A stretch of 64,000 bases of DNA from CATOSP01 sp965205385. Lineage in GTDB: Bacteria > Chloroflexota > Dehalococcoidia > Lucifugimonadales > UBA3495. The DNA is taken from positions 1,364,001 through 1,428,000 of the forward strand of contig CBDBGS010000008.1 in assembly GCA_965205385.1 (NCBI GenBank). Direction: 5' to 3'. The position numbers were made by a program, and so were the translations under genes. Numbering within the stretch: the first letter of the stretch is position 1; each line of letters begins with the position of its first letter. Shown in pieces: positions 8,834 through 17,106 of the stretch. Below the pieces are notes generated by a model. That model ran no database searches and was not told the origin of the DNA. It worked only from the letters and a program-made list of their open reading frames with translations.

Positions 8834-9673
8834 ATGAATAACGTCGGCATCATATACAACGCTCGAATTCCCGAGGCCCTGGACCTGAGCACCGCTATTT
8901 TCCACCAGCTCAACCTTCATGACGATAGCTGGATTTCTCCCGCGGAGAACCTGGAGGCCCTGCGGGTGAGGGCGGAACAGACCGAGCTGGTTGTCACCGT
9001 CGGAGGCGACGGAACAATCCTCCGGGCGGTCCAAGTGACGGCGGCCAACGAGATTCCTGTTGTGGGGATCAACATGGGGCGGCTCGGGTTTATGACCGAG
9101 CTGCAGGTGCATGAGGCCCTGGACCGGCTTCCCTTCTATCTGGGGGGCGGTTGCCGCGTGGAAGAGCGCAACATGGTCCAGGCCCGCGTGATTCGCAGCG
9201 GGTTGGAGGAGACCGAACTATACCACGCGCTCAACGATGTCGTGGTGGCCCGGGGGGCTGTCTCCCGCGTGGTAACCATCACCGGCAGCATCGACGACGC
9301 TCCCTTGACGACCTTCCGGTCCGACGCCGTGATACTGTCCACCGCAACCGGAAGCACCGGGTACAACCTGGCGGTGGGCGGACCTATATTGGACCCGATG
9401 TCCGAGTCTTTAGTGTTGAAGCCAGTGGCCGCGCACATGGGGCTAACCGCCGGACTCGTCCTTGACAGCGCCGCACGCATATCCCTTGCCTTGGAGGGCT
9501 ACCAGGAGGCCATCGTCAGTGTCGATGGATACGTGGACTATCCCCTGTCTCCCGGAGACCGGGTCGAACTCGAGCAGAGTCCGCTCAAGGCCAGGTTCCT
9601 CCGCGCCAACCCTCCCAGCTACTTCTACGGCACGCTGACCCGCCGGCTGGGATTCAGCATCCGAGGCCAGTAG
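8834..9673 (+). CDS. nadK: NAD kinase
   Basis: Phosphorylates NAD to NADP in the cytosol, supplying NADP(H) for biosynthesis. The 279-residue product (from ATG 8834, MNNVGIIYNARIPEA) has the diagnostic GGDGT at residues 57-61, followed by GINMGRLGFMTE, the ALNDVV segment and TATGSTGYNLAVGG, all typical of ATP-NAD kinases. A longer frame reaches back to 8780, but that extension has no resemblance to the family and lies in the probable promoter leader. The next gene starts 14 bases downstream, so the two are probably co-transcribed. It is not part of a recognised NAD synthesis cluster here. Confidence 0.94.
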   Translation: MNNVGIIYNARIPEALDLSTAIFHQLNLHDDSWISPAENLEALRVRAEQTELVVTVGGDGTILRAVQVTAANEIPVVGINMGRLGFMTELQVHEALDRLPFYLGGGCRVEERNMVQARVIRSGLEETELYHALNDVVVARGAVSRVVTITGSIDDAPLTTFRSDAVILSTATGSTGYNLAVGGPILDPMSESLVLKPVAAHMGLTAGLVLDSAARISLALEGYQEAIVSVDGYVDYPLSPGDRVELEQSPLKARFLRANPPSYFYGTLTRRLGFSIRGQ

Positions 9674-9687
9674 GGAGACCAGCGAAG

Positions 9688-10233
9688 ATGCAAGGACCGC
9701 ATACTGAACCTACGGTCGAGAGCAAGGTCATTTACGAAGGCCGAATCGTCAACCTCAGAGTCGATAAGGTAGAGCTGCATACTGGCCGCCTGACCACCAG
9801 GGAAATCGCGGAGCATGGAGACAGTGTCTGCGTGGTGCCGGTGGACTCGGACGGCAGCGTGTTGCTGGTGAGACAATACCGCAAGCCCGCCGAGGCGAGT
9901 CTGTTGGAAATTCCCGCCGGAGGCATGGACCCGGGAGAGTCGCCCCACGACACGGTATTGCGCGAGCTTCAAGAAGAGATCGGCTACACCGCCGCCAATA
10001 TACAGCCTCTCTCAAGCTTTTGGGTGTCGCCCGGATGGTGTACCGAGTTCATGTACTCTTATCTCGCCACCGGGCTTAGTCCGGCTAAACTTGCCGCCGA
10101 TGACGACGAGAACATCACCGTGGAGCGCGTACCGCTGGGGGACATCCCCATGTTGATCCAGTCCGGGGAGATCAGGGACGCGAAAAGTATACTCTCACTG
10201 GTGATGGCGCTTAACCTTGTAAACCCCGGATAG
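9688..10233 (+). CDS. Nudix hydrolase, ADP-ribose pyrophosphatase type
   Basis: Likely hydrolyses ADP-ribose or a related nucleoside diphosphate derivative. The 181-residue product has a complete Nudix box, GGMDPGESPHDTVLRELQEE followed by IGY (about residues 74-96; pattern Gx5Ex7REUxEExGU), preceded by VLLVRQYRKPA, a signature of the ADPRase (NudF-like) subgroup. N-terminal residues SKVIYEGRIVNLRVDKVEL also match that subgroup. Adjacent and downstream of NAD kinase, which suggests a shared role in pyridine-nucleotide turnover, though the true substrate cannot be fixed from sequence. Confidence 0.9.
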   Translation: MQGPHTEPTVESKVIYEGRIVNLRVDKVELHTGRLTTREIAEHGDSVCVVPVDSDGSVLLVRQYRKPAEASLLEIPAGGMDPGESPHDTVLRELQEEIGYTAANIQPLSSFWVSPGWCTEFMYSYLATGLSPAKLAADDDENITVERVPLGDIPMLIQSGEIRDAKSILSLVMALNLVNPG

Positions 10234-10234
10234 A

Positions 10235-10243
10235 TGCTAAACT
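10235..10243 (+). promoter_or_regulatory. possible extended -10 box upstream of sdhA
   Basis: tgctaaact at 10235-10243, directly after the stop of the Nudix gene and 49 bases before the sdhA ATG; a ribosome site (agggagga) lies at about 10278-10285. No good -35 hexamer at the right distance. Confidence 0.4.
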
Positions 10244-10291
10244 ATGGGAGCCGTTTAACGGTCACCGGGTACGACTAGGGAGGAACCAGGT

Positions 10292-11971
10292 ATGTTAGAG
10301 CACGATGTTCTGGTGGTTGGGGCCGGGTTGGCGGGGATGCGAGCCGCCATCGCAGCCCGCGCCCAGGGGGGCAATGCCGCCATCATCAGCAAGGTCCACC
10401 CCGTGCGCAGCCACTCCAACGCGGCCCAGGGCGGGATTAACGCCGCCCTGGTGGACCGGGGGGATGACTGGGAAGACCACGCCTACGACACCATCAAAGG
10501 CAGCGATTTCCTGGGGGACCAGGACGCCATCGAGATCATGTGCCAGTCGGCGGGTCAAGCCCTGATCGACATGGAGCACTTCGGCGTGACCTTCAACCGG
10601 GACGACGAGGGGAAGCTGGGAACGCGAGCGTTTGGGGGCCAACGGCGGGCCCGCACCTTTTTCGTGGGTGACTTCACCGGCCAGGCGTTGCTCCATGTGA
10701 TGTTCGAGCAGCTAATTAAATCGGGAGTCCGCCGCTACGAAGAGTGGTTCGTTACGGGTCTGATCGAGGAGGACGACCGGGTGTGCGGAGTCACAGCCCT
10801 GGAGATTCGCAGCGGCCAGGTGTTCGCCATACGCGCCAAGACTGTGATTTTTTGCACCGGAGGCCTGGGCCGCGTGTTTGAGCCCAGCACCAACGCCCTG
10901 ATCGTAACCGGTGACGGAATGGCCTTGGCTTACAACGCCGGAGCTCGCTTGATGGACATGGAGATGGTGCAGTACCACCCGACAACGCTGGCCGGAAACG
11001 GTGTCTTGATATCCGAAGCGGCGAGGGGTGAGGGGGCCTACCTCCTGGACAAGAACGGCGATAGGTTTATGGAACGGTACGCCCCCAGTATGATGGAGCT
11101 TGCGTCCCGGGACGTGGTCTCCCGCGCCGAACAGACGGAGATCAACGCGGGAAACGGCGCCGATGGGTGTGTATATCTCGACTGCCGTCACCTGGGCGAA
11201 GCGCTCATCAAGGAAAAACTCAGCCAGATTCGCGAGATCGGTATCGACCTGGCGGGCGTCGACATGGTGACTGATCCCATACCCATACGCCCGGGAATGC
11301 ACTACATGATGGGTGGCATCAAGACCGACGTCGATGGCCAAACCAATCTGCCCGGTGTGTACGCCGCCGGCGAATGCGCCTGCGTCAGCGTGCACGGCGG
11401 CAACCGGCTGGGGGCCAACTCCTTGTTGGACACCATCGTCTTCGGCCAACGGGCCGGTGACCATGCGGCAAACGCGGCCCGGGACCAGGAGTACATTGAG
11501 TTCGATGTTGACGAGGTCGTGCGCCGCGAGGAGCAGCGCATTCGAGGCATTGTCGACCGGCCCCAGAACGGCGACCGGGTGGCAAGTGTCCGGCTGGGAA
11601 TGGGCGAATCGATGAACCGTAACCTTGCGGTGTACCGCCATGAGGCCGGTATGCAAGAGACGATGCACGACCTCCAGGGCCTGAAAGAGCGGTATACAAC
11701 CGTCCCAGTGGACAACAAGGGCCGGACGTTCAATACGGACCTAATTTTTGCCCTGGAGCTGGGCTTCATGCTCGATTGTGCCGAAACCATCGCGGTAAGC
11801 GCCCTGGAGCGCAGGGACAGCCGCGGCGCTCAGGCCCGCACCGACTACCCCGACAGGGACGACGAAAACTGGTTGAAGCACATCGTCACGGCCAAAGGCG
11901 ATGAGGGCCCGGAAATCTCTTATTCCCCGGTTTCCATCACCCAGTGGACTCCCGAAGAAAGGAAATACTGA
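10292..11971 (+). CDS. sdhA: succinate dehydrogenase / fumarate reductase flavoprotein subunit
   Basis: FAD-binding catalytic subunit that interconverts succinate and fumarate. The 559-residue chain starts with a Rossmann GAGLAGMRAA (residues 10-19); RSHSNAAQGGINAAL (about 43-57) contains the His expected to bind FAD covalently; HPTTLAGNG and HGGNRLGANSLLD are the substrate-site and FAD-binding blocks of the family. The C-terminal Y-R-rich part (YPDRDDENWLKH) is also typical. sdhB follows after 3 bases and a HdrB-like gene after that, so this belongs to an SdhABE-type enzyme rather than one with cytochrome b anchors. It may run as fumarate reductase under some conditions; direction cannot be told from sequence. 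Confidence 0.94.
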   Translation: MLEHDVLVVGAGLAGMRAAIAARAQGGNAAIISKVHPVRSHSNAAQGGINAALVDRGDDWEDHAYDTIKGSDFLGDQDAIEIMCQSAGQALIDMEHFGVTFNRDDEGKLGTRAFGGQRRARTFFVGDFTGQALLHVMFEQLIKSGVRRYEEWFVTGLIEEDDRVCGVTALEIRSGQVFAIRAKTVIFCTGGLGRVFEPSTNALIVTGDGMALAYNAGARLMDMEMVQYHPTTLAGNGVLISEAARGEGAYLLDKNGDRFMERYAPSMMELASRDVVSRAEQTEINAGNGADGCVYLDCRHLGEALIKEKLSQIREIGIDLAGVDMVTDPIPIRPGMHYMMGGIKTDVDGQTNLPGVYAAGECACVSVHGGNRLGANSLLDTIVFGQRAGDHAANAARDQEYIEFDVDEVVRREEQRIRGIVDRPQNGDRVASVRLGMGESMNRNLAVYRHEAGMQETMHDLQGLKERYTTVPVDNKGRTFNTDLIFALELGFMLDCAETIAVSALERRDSRGAQARTDYPDRDDENWLKHIVTAKGDEGPEISYSPVSITQWTPEERKY

Positions 11972-11974
11972 CCA

Positions 11975-12961
11975 ATGGACTTGACTCTCAGGGTCAAAAG
12001 GTACGACCCCGAATCCGACAACCCCGAAACCTACTGGCAAGATTTTCCGGTTACCGTTGAGGATACCGCGACGGTTCTGGACGCACTTATCAAAGTCCGA
12101 GAGGACGTGGACGGCACGCTGAGCCTGCGTTGCTCCTGTCGAAGCTCCATTTGCGGCTCCTGCGCCATGCGGATAAACGGCCACGCCACGTTGGCCTGTA
12201 AGGCGCAAGCCCGGGATAGCCTGGGGGATGACGGCGTGATCACCATCGAGCCCGCAGGCGTGATGCGCGTAGTCAAAGACCTGGTAGTGGACTTTGACAT
12301 GTTCTGGGACAAGATCATGGCCGTGGAGCCTTATCTGCAGCCCCAGGGCCCTGAGCCCGAGGGTGAATACATAGCCTCCAACGAGTCCATGTTGCATCTG
12401 TCCGGGGTCACCGCGTGCATCATGTGCGGCGCATGCGTGTCAGACTGCACCGTGTTGGAAGTGGACCCGACTTTCATGGGCCCGGCAGCCTTGGCCAAGG
12501 CATACCGCTTCACCGCCGATCCCCGCGACGGCGATGAGAACGGAGACTCTGTAGACCGATTGAAGCTGCTTAGCGAGGCCTCGGGCATGTGGGACTGCAC
12601 CCGCTGCTTCGAGTGCGTACAGGTCTGCCCCAAAGGTGTTGCGCCGATGGACCGGATTATGGCCCTTCGCGACCAGGCTTTGGACGCCGGGCTGGACAAG
12701 ACCTACGGCGCGCGGCACGTACAGGCCTTTGCCGACCTGGTGGAGCACAGTGGTTGGTTGGACGAACTGAAGATCGTGCCCATGACGGTGGGCATGACCA
12801 ACGTGCCCGCCCTGCTGAACGTCATGCCCGAGGCGATTAGGGCTCTTACCCACGGTAAGCTGCCGTCGCTGTTGCATCCGGAACTTCCGGGTGTCGAGAA
12901 CGTTCGCAACCTGTTTGAAAAAGTCGGGCAACCAGCGGAAGAACCGGAAGAGAGCCACTGA
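11975..12961 (+). CDS. sdhB: succinate dehydrogenase / fumarate reductase iron-sulfur subunit
   Basis: Electron-transfer subunit between SdhA and the quinone-reactive subunit. Three cluster motifs are visible in the 328-residue product: a plant-type [2Fe-2S] site CSCRSSICGSC with a later TLAC (about residues 51-76), then CIMCGACVSDC (about 149-159) and CTRCFECVQVCP (about 208-219) for the [4Fe-4S]/[3Fe-4S] pair. It is longer than the ~240-residue classical SdhB because of a C-terminal extension of ~90 residues, as seen in SdhABE/MfrABE-type enzymes. It sits 3 bases after sdhA. Confidence 0.93.
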   Translation: MDLTLRVKRYDPESDNPETYWQDFPVTVEDTATVLDALIKVREDVDGTLSLRCSCRSSICGSCAMRINGHATLACKAQARDSLGDDGVITIEPAGVMRVVKDLVVDFDMFWDKIMAVEPYLQPQGPEPEGEYIASNESMLHLSGVTACIMCGACVSDCTVLEVDPTFMGPAALAKAYRFTADPRDGDENGDSVDRLKLLSEASGMWDCTRCFECVQVCPKGVAPMDRIMALRDQALDAGLDKTYGARHVQAFADLVEHSGWLDELKIVPMTVGMTNVPALLNVMPEAIRALTHGKLPSLLHPELPGVENVRNLFEKVGQPAEEPEESH

Positions 12962-13022
12962 TCCCATCCAACCGGGTTCGCCGCCCACAACCCACAAATC
13001 CATATTGTCCCGGAGGACCAGT

Positions 13023-13907
13023 TTGAAATACGCTTTCTATCCCGGCTGCGTGTCTCGTGGAGGTTGCCCCGAGCTATACCCGGCCGCCAAGCTAATTTGT
13101 GAACGCCTGGGTATCGAACTCGAGGAGATGCCCGGCGCTTCCTGCACCGGCGCCGGAGTGCTGCAAGAGAAGAACCGCACTTTGGGCGATACGCTCAACG
13201 CCCGCACGTTTGCGATGGCCGAGAACCTGGGCCTGCCCATTATGACCATTTGCAGCACGTGTCAGGGGGTTATGTCCCAAGCCAACCACCGGCTCAAGAA
13301 TGACGCGGAGTACCTGGCGGAGGTCAACTCCTATTTGGCCGAGGAAGGCTTGGAATATAAGGGGACTGCGGAGCCGAAGCATTTGCTCTGGATCCTGATC
13401 GAAGATTACGGGATCGAGAAGCTGACTCAGCTCGTCACGCGGCCTCTTAACGGGGTCCGGCTGGCTCCGTTCTACGGTTGCTACTTGGTGCGCCCCACCG
13501 ACGCCCTGGGGATGGAGGATAACCCGGAACGCGCTTCCTCGCTGGAGAGCATGATCGAGACCTTGGGCGCGACGGTGGTGGACTATTCAGGTAAGACCCG
13601 TTGCTGCGGCTTTCCCATCTTGACGATTAACGAGAAAAATTCGGTGGCGATGGTTGCCAAACACACGCTGGATGTGAAGGAGCTTGGCGCGGACGCCATG
13701 GTGACGCCTTGCCCCTTGTGCCACTTGAACCTGGACGGGTTCCAGCCCAAGGCTTCCGCGCAGGCAGGCCGTTCCATCGGGATGCCGATCCTCCACCTGC
13801 CCCAAGCCATTGGCCTGGCGATGGGCATCTCTCCCGCAGACCTGGGACTACGCCGCCACATCGTAAACACCAGGCCGCTGGTAACTAAGCTGGGGGCAAC
13901 TGCATAG
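13023..13907 (+). CDS. HdrB-like CCG-domain subunit of succinate dehydrogenase (SdhE/MfrE type)
   Basis: The 294-residue protein belongs to the heterodisulfide reductase subunit B family (two CCG cysteine-rich domains). In the second domain the pattern GCY ... TRCCGFP ... PCPLCH fits C-xn-CC-xn-C-x2-C, which in HdrB binds a non-cubane [4Fe-4S] cluster; the first domain has YPGC, CSTC and related cysteines. In archaeal SdhABEF and epsilonproteobacterial MfrABE this subunit replaces the cytochrome-b anchor. I place the start at TTG 13023, with ggagga at 13012-13017, because the upstream extension of the open frame lacks family features. No SdhC, SdhD or SdhF gene follows. Confidence 0.88.
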   Translation: MKYAFYPGCVSRGGCPELYPAAKLICERLGIELEEMPGASCTGAGVLQEKNRTLGDTLNARTFAMAENLGLPIMTICSTCQGVMSQANHRLKNDAEYLAEVNSYLAEEGLEYKGTAEPKHLLWILIEDYGIEKLTQLVTRPLNGVRLAPFYGCYLVRPTDALGMEDNPERASSLESMIETLGATVVDYSGKTRCCGFPILTINEKNSVAMVAKHTLDVKELGADAMVTPCPLCHLNLDGFQPKASAQAGRSIGMPILHLPQAIGLAMGISPADLGLRRHIVNTRPLVTKLGATA

Positions 13908-13924
13908 GGCCAATTCCACGAGAA

Positions 13925-14503
13925 TCAGGAAAATAGCAGTCGGACGGGGTAGACGAAACCAGGGAGGACCCGTTCCCCGTCGAGGTCGTCCTCTTCCGAG
14001 AGTTCCTGGATGTCATCCTGAGACCGGTACAGGGTCACCGTTCGCGTCGTTGGATAAAGGACCCAGACTTCCGATGTCCCCGCCGCCAGCCAGGCCAGCG
14101 CCTTTTCCAGTATCTCCCGACGCCTGTCGTTGAGAGATACCACCTCAACCGCCAGATCAGGTGCAAGCTCTAGGAAGCCATCTGGGAGATCGCCTTCAGG
14201 TAGCCGCTCCGAGGATACAAAGGACGCGTCAGGAGCGCGCACAGTGTCGGGTTCGCGCCCAAGCTTGAAGCCAGTTTCGGCGGCGAAGACCTGCCCGAGT
14301 CCGAGATTGTCTACATGAATCTGAAGCCTTGCGGCGACTCGGAGGGCGACGCTTCCGTGTCGTGCACCTGCTGGAGCCATTTCGTAGATTTTCCCCTTCA
14401 CCAACTCCAAACGCCGCCCGTTGGTGGGTAAGTGTAGTAAGTCGTCCGCGTCGAACAAGGTTTTGCGCTTGCGGCGAAATCCCGCAATCGTAGCGGTAGT
14501 CAT
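13925..14503 (-). CDS. Uma2 family (DUF820) putative restriction-endonuclease-fold protein
   Basis: 192-residue protein resembling the Uma2/DUF820 family, which has a PD-(D/E)XK nuclease-like fold and unknown function. The order GRRLELVKGKIYEMAPAG, then HGSVALRVAARLQ, then the acidic core VRAPDASFVS and LAVEVVSLNDRRREILEKA, matches the family (Asp, then E-x-V around residues 92 and 122). Such genes are scattered as single copies in Cyanobacteria and Chloroflexota. Convergent with the sdh operon (17 bases apart) and 15 bases downstream of the aminomutase gene on the same strand, so it may be read through from it. Confidence 0.8.
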   Translation of the reverse strand: MTTATIAGFRRKRKTLFDADDLLHLPTNGRRLELVKGKIYEMAPAGARHGSVALRVAARLQIHVDNLGLGQVFAAETGFKLGREPDTVRAPDASFVSSERLPEGDLPDGFLELAPDLAVEVVSLNDRRREILEKALAWLAAGTSEVWVLYPTTRTVTLYRSQDDIQELSEEDDLDGERVLPGFVYPVRLLFS

Positions 14504-14518
14504 ACGAATGTCTCCGTC

Positions 14519-15811
14519 CTAGCCCCGCAAAGTCGGGATAACCTCGGCGAATGCCTGGACCGTCTTTTCTACATCGTCGTCGGTATGGACTATGGAGGGG
14601 TAGTACTTTTGTCCGCCCTTTAAAATGCCCCGTTCCAGCAGCCCGGCGTTCAACCTGCCCATCATTTGAGTGTCCGCGGCAAGGCCGTCGCGGTAGTTGA
14701 CCACCGGATGGCCGGTGAAGAATACGTCGAAGATGGCGTCTTCGCCGCACATTTGGGCCTGGATGCCGTTCTCAGCAAACAATTCCATCATGGCCGATCT
14801 GACGCGGCTGCCGGTGCTGCGCAGCCGTTCGTAAGCGCCGTCCTTACGCATCTCGTTCAAAGTTGCGAGGCCTGCGGCGCAGGCGATGGGGTTGCCGTTG
14901 AGTGTTCCAACTTGGCTTACATAAGTGTCGGAGACGGCGGAATTCTGATCGTATACCGAGAGAATGTCCCTTCGTCCCATGACCACCGCCAGAGGGTAAC
15001 CGCCGCCCATTATCTTGCCGACAGTGCAAAGGTCCGGAGTTACACCATAGAATTCCTGCGCACCACCATAGGCGAGGCGGAAACCGGTCACGATTTCATC
15101 GAATATCAAGGGGATCTCATAACGGGCGGTCACTTGGCGCAACCCCTGGAGGAATCCGGGCTGGGGGGCGATCACCCGCTGCAGAGGTTCAACGATTACG
15201 GCGGCCAACTCCTCATGATGGGCTTCGATTATCCTTGTGGTTGTGTCGATGTCGTTGAATGGCGCTATCAACATCAGGTCCCGAATGACGCTAGGTATAC
15301 CAGCGTTGTTGGCCTCGGCTTGGGGAAACTCCTCAGATGCGGACGGTGTAACGCTCATCTGGGCGTAATCGCTGGTCCCGTGGTACCCGCCCTCGAATTT
15401 GAGCACTTTGTCGCGTTTCCGATAGGACCGCGCCGCCCTCATGGCCTGGAAGCAAGCGTCGGTGCCGCTGGTGGTGAACCGGACCTGCTCGGCGCAGGGA
15501 ACAGCCTCTACCAGCATCTCCGCAAGCATTACAGCCTTCTCGTTGGTGGCGAAAAACGTGCTGCCCTGTTCCACCGCTTTGATGACGGCCTCGGTGACGG
15601 CGGGGTAAGCGTGGCCCAATATCATTGGACCGGAACCCATCAGCCAGTCAACGTACTCGTTGCCGCTGACGTCGTACAGGTGAGAACCTCGCCCTTCGCG
15701 GACCAGGAAGCTGAGGTCGTCCCGGACTGTCATGTTCCCGGTGTTTCCCCCGGGCAAGTATTGGGCTGCCTTTGCCAGCAGTTGGGTTTCCAGTGGGGTG
15801 CGGTTTGCCAT
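14519..15811 (-). CDS. hemL: glutamate-1-semialdehyde 2,1-aminomutase-type PLP enzyme
   Basis: Class-III PLP aminotransferase fold, 430 residues, most like HemL, which converts glutamate-1-semialdehyde to 5-aminolevulinate for tetrapyrroles. Seen in sequence: FTTSGTDACFQAMRAAR (PLP phosphate region), EGGYHGTSD, LIFDEIVTGFRLAYGG with the PLP-binding Asp, and VGKIMGGGYPLAVVMG with the Schiff-base Lys (about residue 268). No other heme or cobalamin gene is nearby, so a different amine substrate remains possible; members annotated as HemL paralogues are common. Start ATG 15811 is preceded by ggaggctgacc. A palindrome holding a TATAAT lies upstream. Confidence 0.78.
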   Translation of the reverse strand: MANRTPLETQLLAKAAQYLPGGNTGNMTVRDDLSFLVREGRGSHLYDVSGNEYVDWLMGSGPMILGHAYPAVTEAVIKAVEQGSTFFATNEKAVMLAEMLVEAVPCAEQVRFTTSGTDACFQAMRAARSYRKRDKVLKFEGGYHGTSDYAQMSVTPSASEEFPQAEANNAGIPSVIRDLMLIAPFNDIDTTTRIIEAHHEELAAVIVEPLQRVIAPQPGFLQGLRQVTARYEIPLIFDEIVTGFRLAYGGAQEFYGVTPDLCTVGKIMGGGYPLAVVMGRRDILSVYDQNSAVSDTYVSQVGTLNGNPIACAAGLATLNEMRKDGAYERLRSTGSRVRSAMMELFAENGIQAQMCGEDAIFDVFFTGHPVVNYRDGLAADTQMMGRLNAGLLERGILKGGQKYYPSIVHTDDDVEKTVQAFAEVIPTLRG

Positions 15812-15861
15812 CGGTCAGCCTCCAGGATCATTCATGGTTGACATAAGAATCCACTACGCGA

Positions 15862-15892
15862 AACGCTCCACTGGATTATACAGTGGAGCGTT
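15862..15892 (-). promoter_or_regulatory. 12-bp perfect palindrome with TATAAT in its loop
   Basis: Arms aacgctccactg (15862-15873) and cagtggagcgtt (15881-15892) enclose a 7-base loop that reads TATAATC on the minus strand (hexamer 15875-15880). The site is 50 bases upstream of the aminomutase gene on the same strand. No T-run follows the stem, so it looks more like an operator overlaid on a -10 box than a terminator; a clear -35 is lacking. Confidence 0.5.
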
Positions 15893-15946
15893 CCCGGTCT
15901 CGTATGCGGGACTTAGGACCATCTCGGGGTCCATGAGTTCGGTGGG

Positions 15947-16891
15947 TTAGCTCCCGTCTTCCTTGGCCTTGTGCATCACGTCGACAAGCTCTTGGACGCT
16001 TGCCGCCGAATGACTCAGGGCGGCCTTCTCGTCATCGGTCAGGCGGATTTCCACGACCTGCTCCATGCCTCCCGCGCCGAGCTTGGCGGGAACGCCGACG
16101 CACAGCCCGTTGATGCCGAACTCGCCTTGAAGGTAGACACAGGCCGGGAGGATCCGCTTCTTGTCCAACAGCACGGCTTCCACCATCTGGGTGATTGCGG
16201 CGGAAGGCGCGTAATAGGCGCTGCCTTCCTTGAGCAGGGCCACGATCTCGCCGCCGCCGTCCCTGGTGCGCCGGACCAACTGGTCGATCTTCTCCTCGGC
16301 CATGAGCTCGCTAATGGGTATCCCGCCCACGGTGGTGTAGCGTACCAGGGGAACCATGTCGTCGCCGTGACCGCCCAGCACGTAGGCTTGAACGTCTTCC
16401 ACCGAGACGTCCAATTCTTCCGCGATGAAGGTGCGGAAGCGGGCGGTGTCCAACACTCCCGCCATGCCGAAAACGCGGTTTCTGGGAAAGCCCGCGCTCT
16501 CGTAAACGTTTTGGACCATGGCGTCCAGCGGGTTTGTCACGGCAATGATGATGCAATTGGGAGAGTGCTTCACTACCTCGGCGGTGACTGCGGAGGTAAT
16601 CCTCATGTTGGTGAGGAGCAAATCGTCACGGCTCATACCGGGTCGGCGGGCGATCCCGGCGGTGATGACCACCAGGTCGGAGTCCGCGGACTCCTCGTAG
16701 CCGTTGCTGCCGGTGACGCGGGCGTCAGATCCCAACACTGGGCCAGCTTCCCGCATGTCCAGGGCTTTCCCCTGGGGCAGGTCTTCAACCACGTCCACCA
16801 GGACTACGTCGGCATAGCCCAACGACTGAATCCTGAGAGCGGTGGTAGCGCCGACGTTCCCCGCACCGACTACGGTTACCTTGCTTCGCAT
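15947..16891 (-). CDS. mdh: malate dehydrogenase
   Basis: NAD-dependent malate/oxaloacetate interconversion in the TCA cycle; LDH-like type 3 MDH, 314 residues. Visible are the dinucleotide motif VGAGNVGATTA (7-17), an Asp after the second strand (VLVDVVED) indicating NAD preference, AGIARRPGMSRDDLL with the mobile-loop arginines typical of malate rather than lactate specificity, TNPLDAM, and GGHGDDMVPLVRYT with the catalytic His. The open frame extends to 17005, but ATG 16891 has AAGGAGC at 16901-16908 and gives the normal N-terminus. Same strand as isocitrate dehydrogenase upstream, with a terminator between them. Confidence 0.93.
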   Translation of the reverse strand: MRSKVTVVGAGNVGATTALRIQSLGYADVVLVDVVEDLPQGKALDMREAGPVLGSDARVTGSNGYEESADSDLVVITAGIARRPGMSRDDLLLTNMRITSAVTAEVVKHSPNCIIIAVTNPLDAMVQNVYESAGFPRNRVFGMAGVLDTARFRTFIAEELDVSVEDVQAYVLGGHGDDMVPLVRYTTVGGIPISELMAEEKIDQLVRRTRDGGGEIVALLKEGSAYYAPSAAITQMVEAVLLDKKRILPACVYLQGEFGINGLCVGVPAKLGAGGMEQVVEIRLTDDEKAALSHSAASVQELVDVMHKAKEDGS

Positions 16892-17064
16892 CTGGTTATT
16901 GCTCCTTTTCAGTTGGCCTGGTCTGGCGGCCTGGCTAGGGTATAAGGACATGAGAGGGCGGCGCCCCTGGTCCTTGTTCAGCACATGTGAGGCCGGGGCT
17001 AGCACAGAATAACACGGGTGGAGAGGAGGCGGCCCTTAGTCGCCAAAGGCTCCGACGCCTATAA

Positions 17065-17100
17065 ACCGGCCGACTGAAGACCACGTCTCAGGCGGCCGGT
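17065..17100 (-). terminator. Rho-independent terminator after isocitrate dehydrogenase
   Basis: Reading the minus strand, accggccg pairs with cggccggt, the inner bases also pair (ctgagac/gtcttcag), and tttat follows. It begins 7 bases after the icd stop. Confidence 0.7.
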
Positions 17101-17106
17101 GTGTTG

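Noticed and set aside
10712..11668. 318-residue open frame antisense to sdhA
   Set aside because: Mirror of a GC-rich conserved gene; no family resemblance and no ribosome site.
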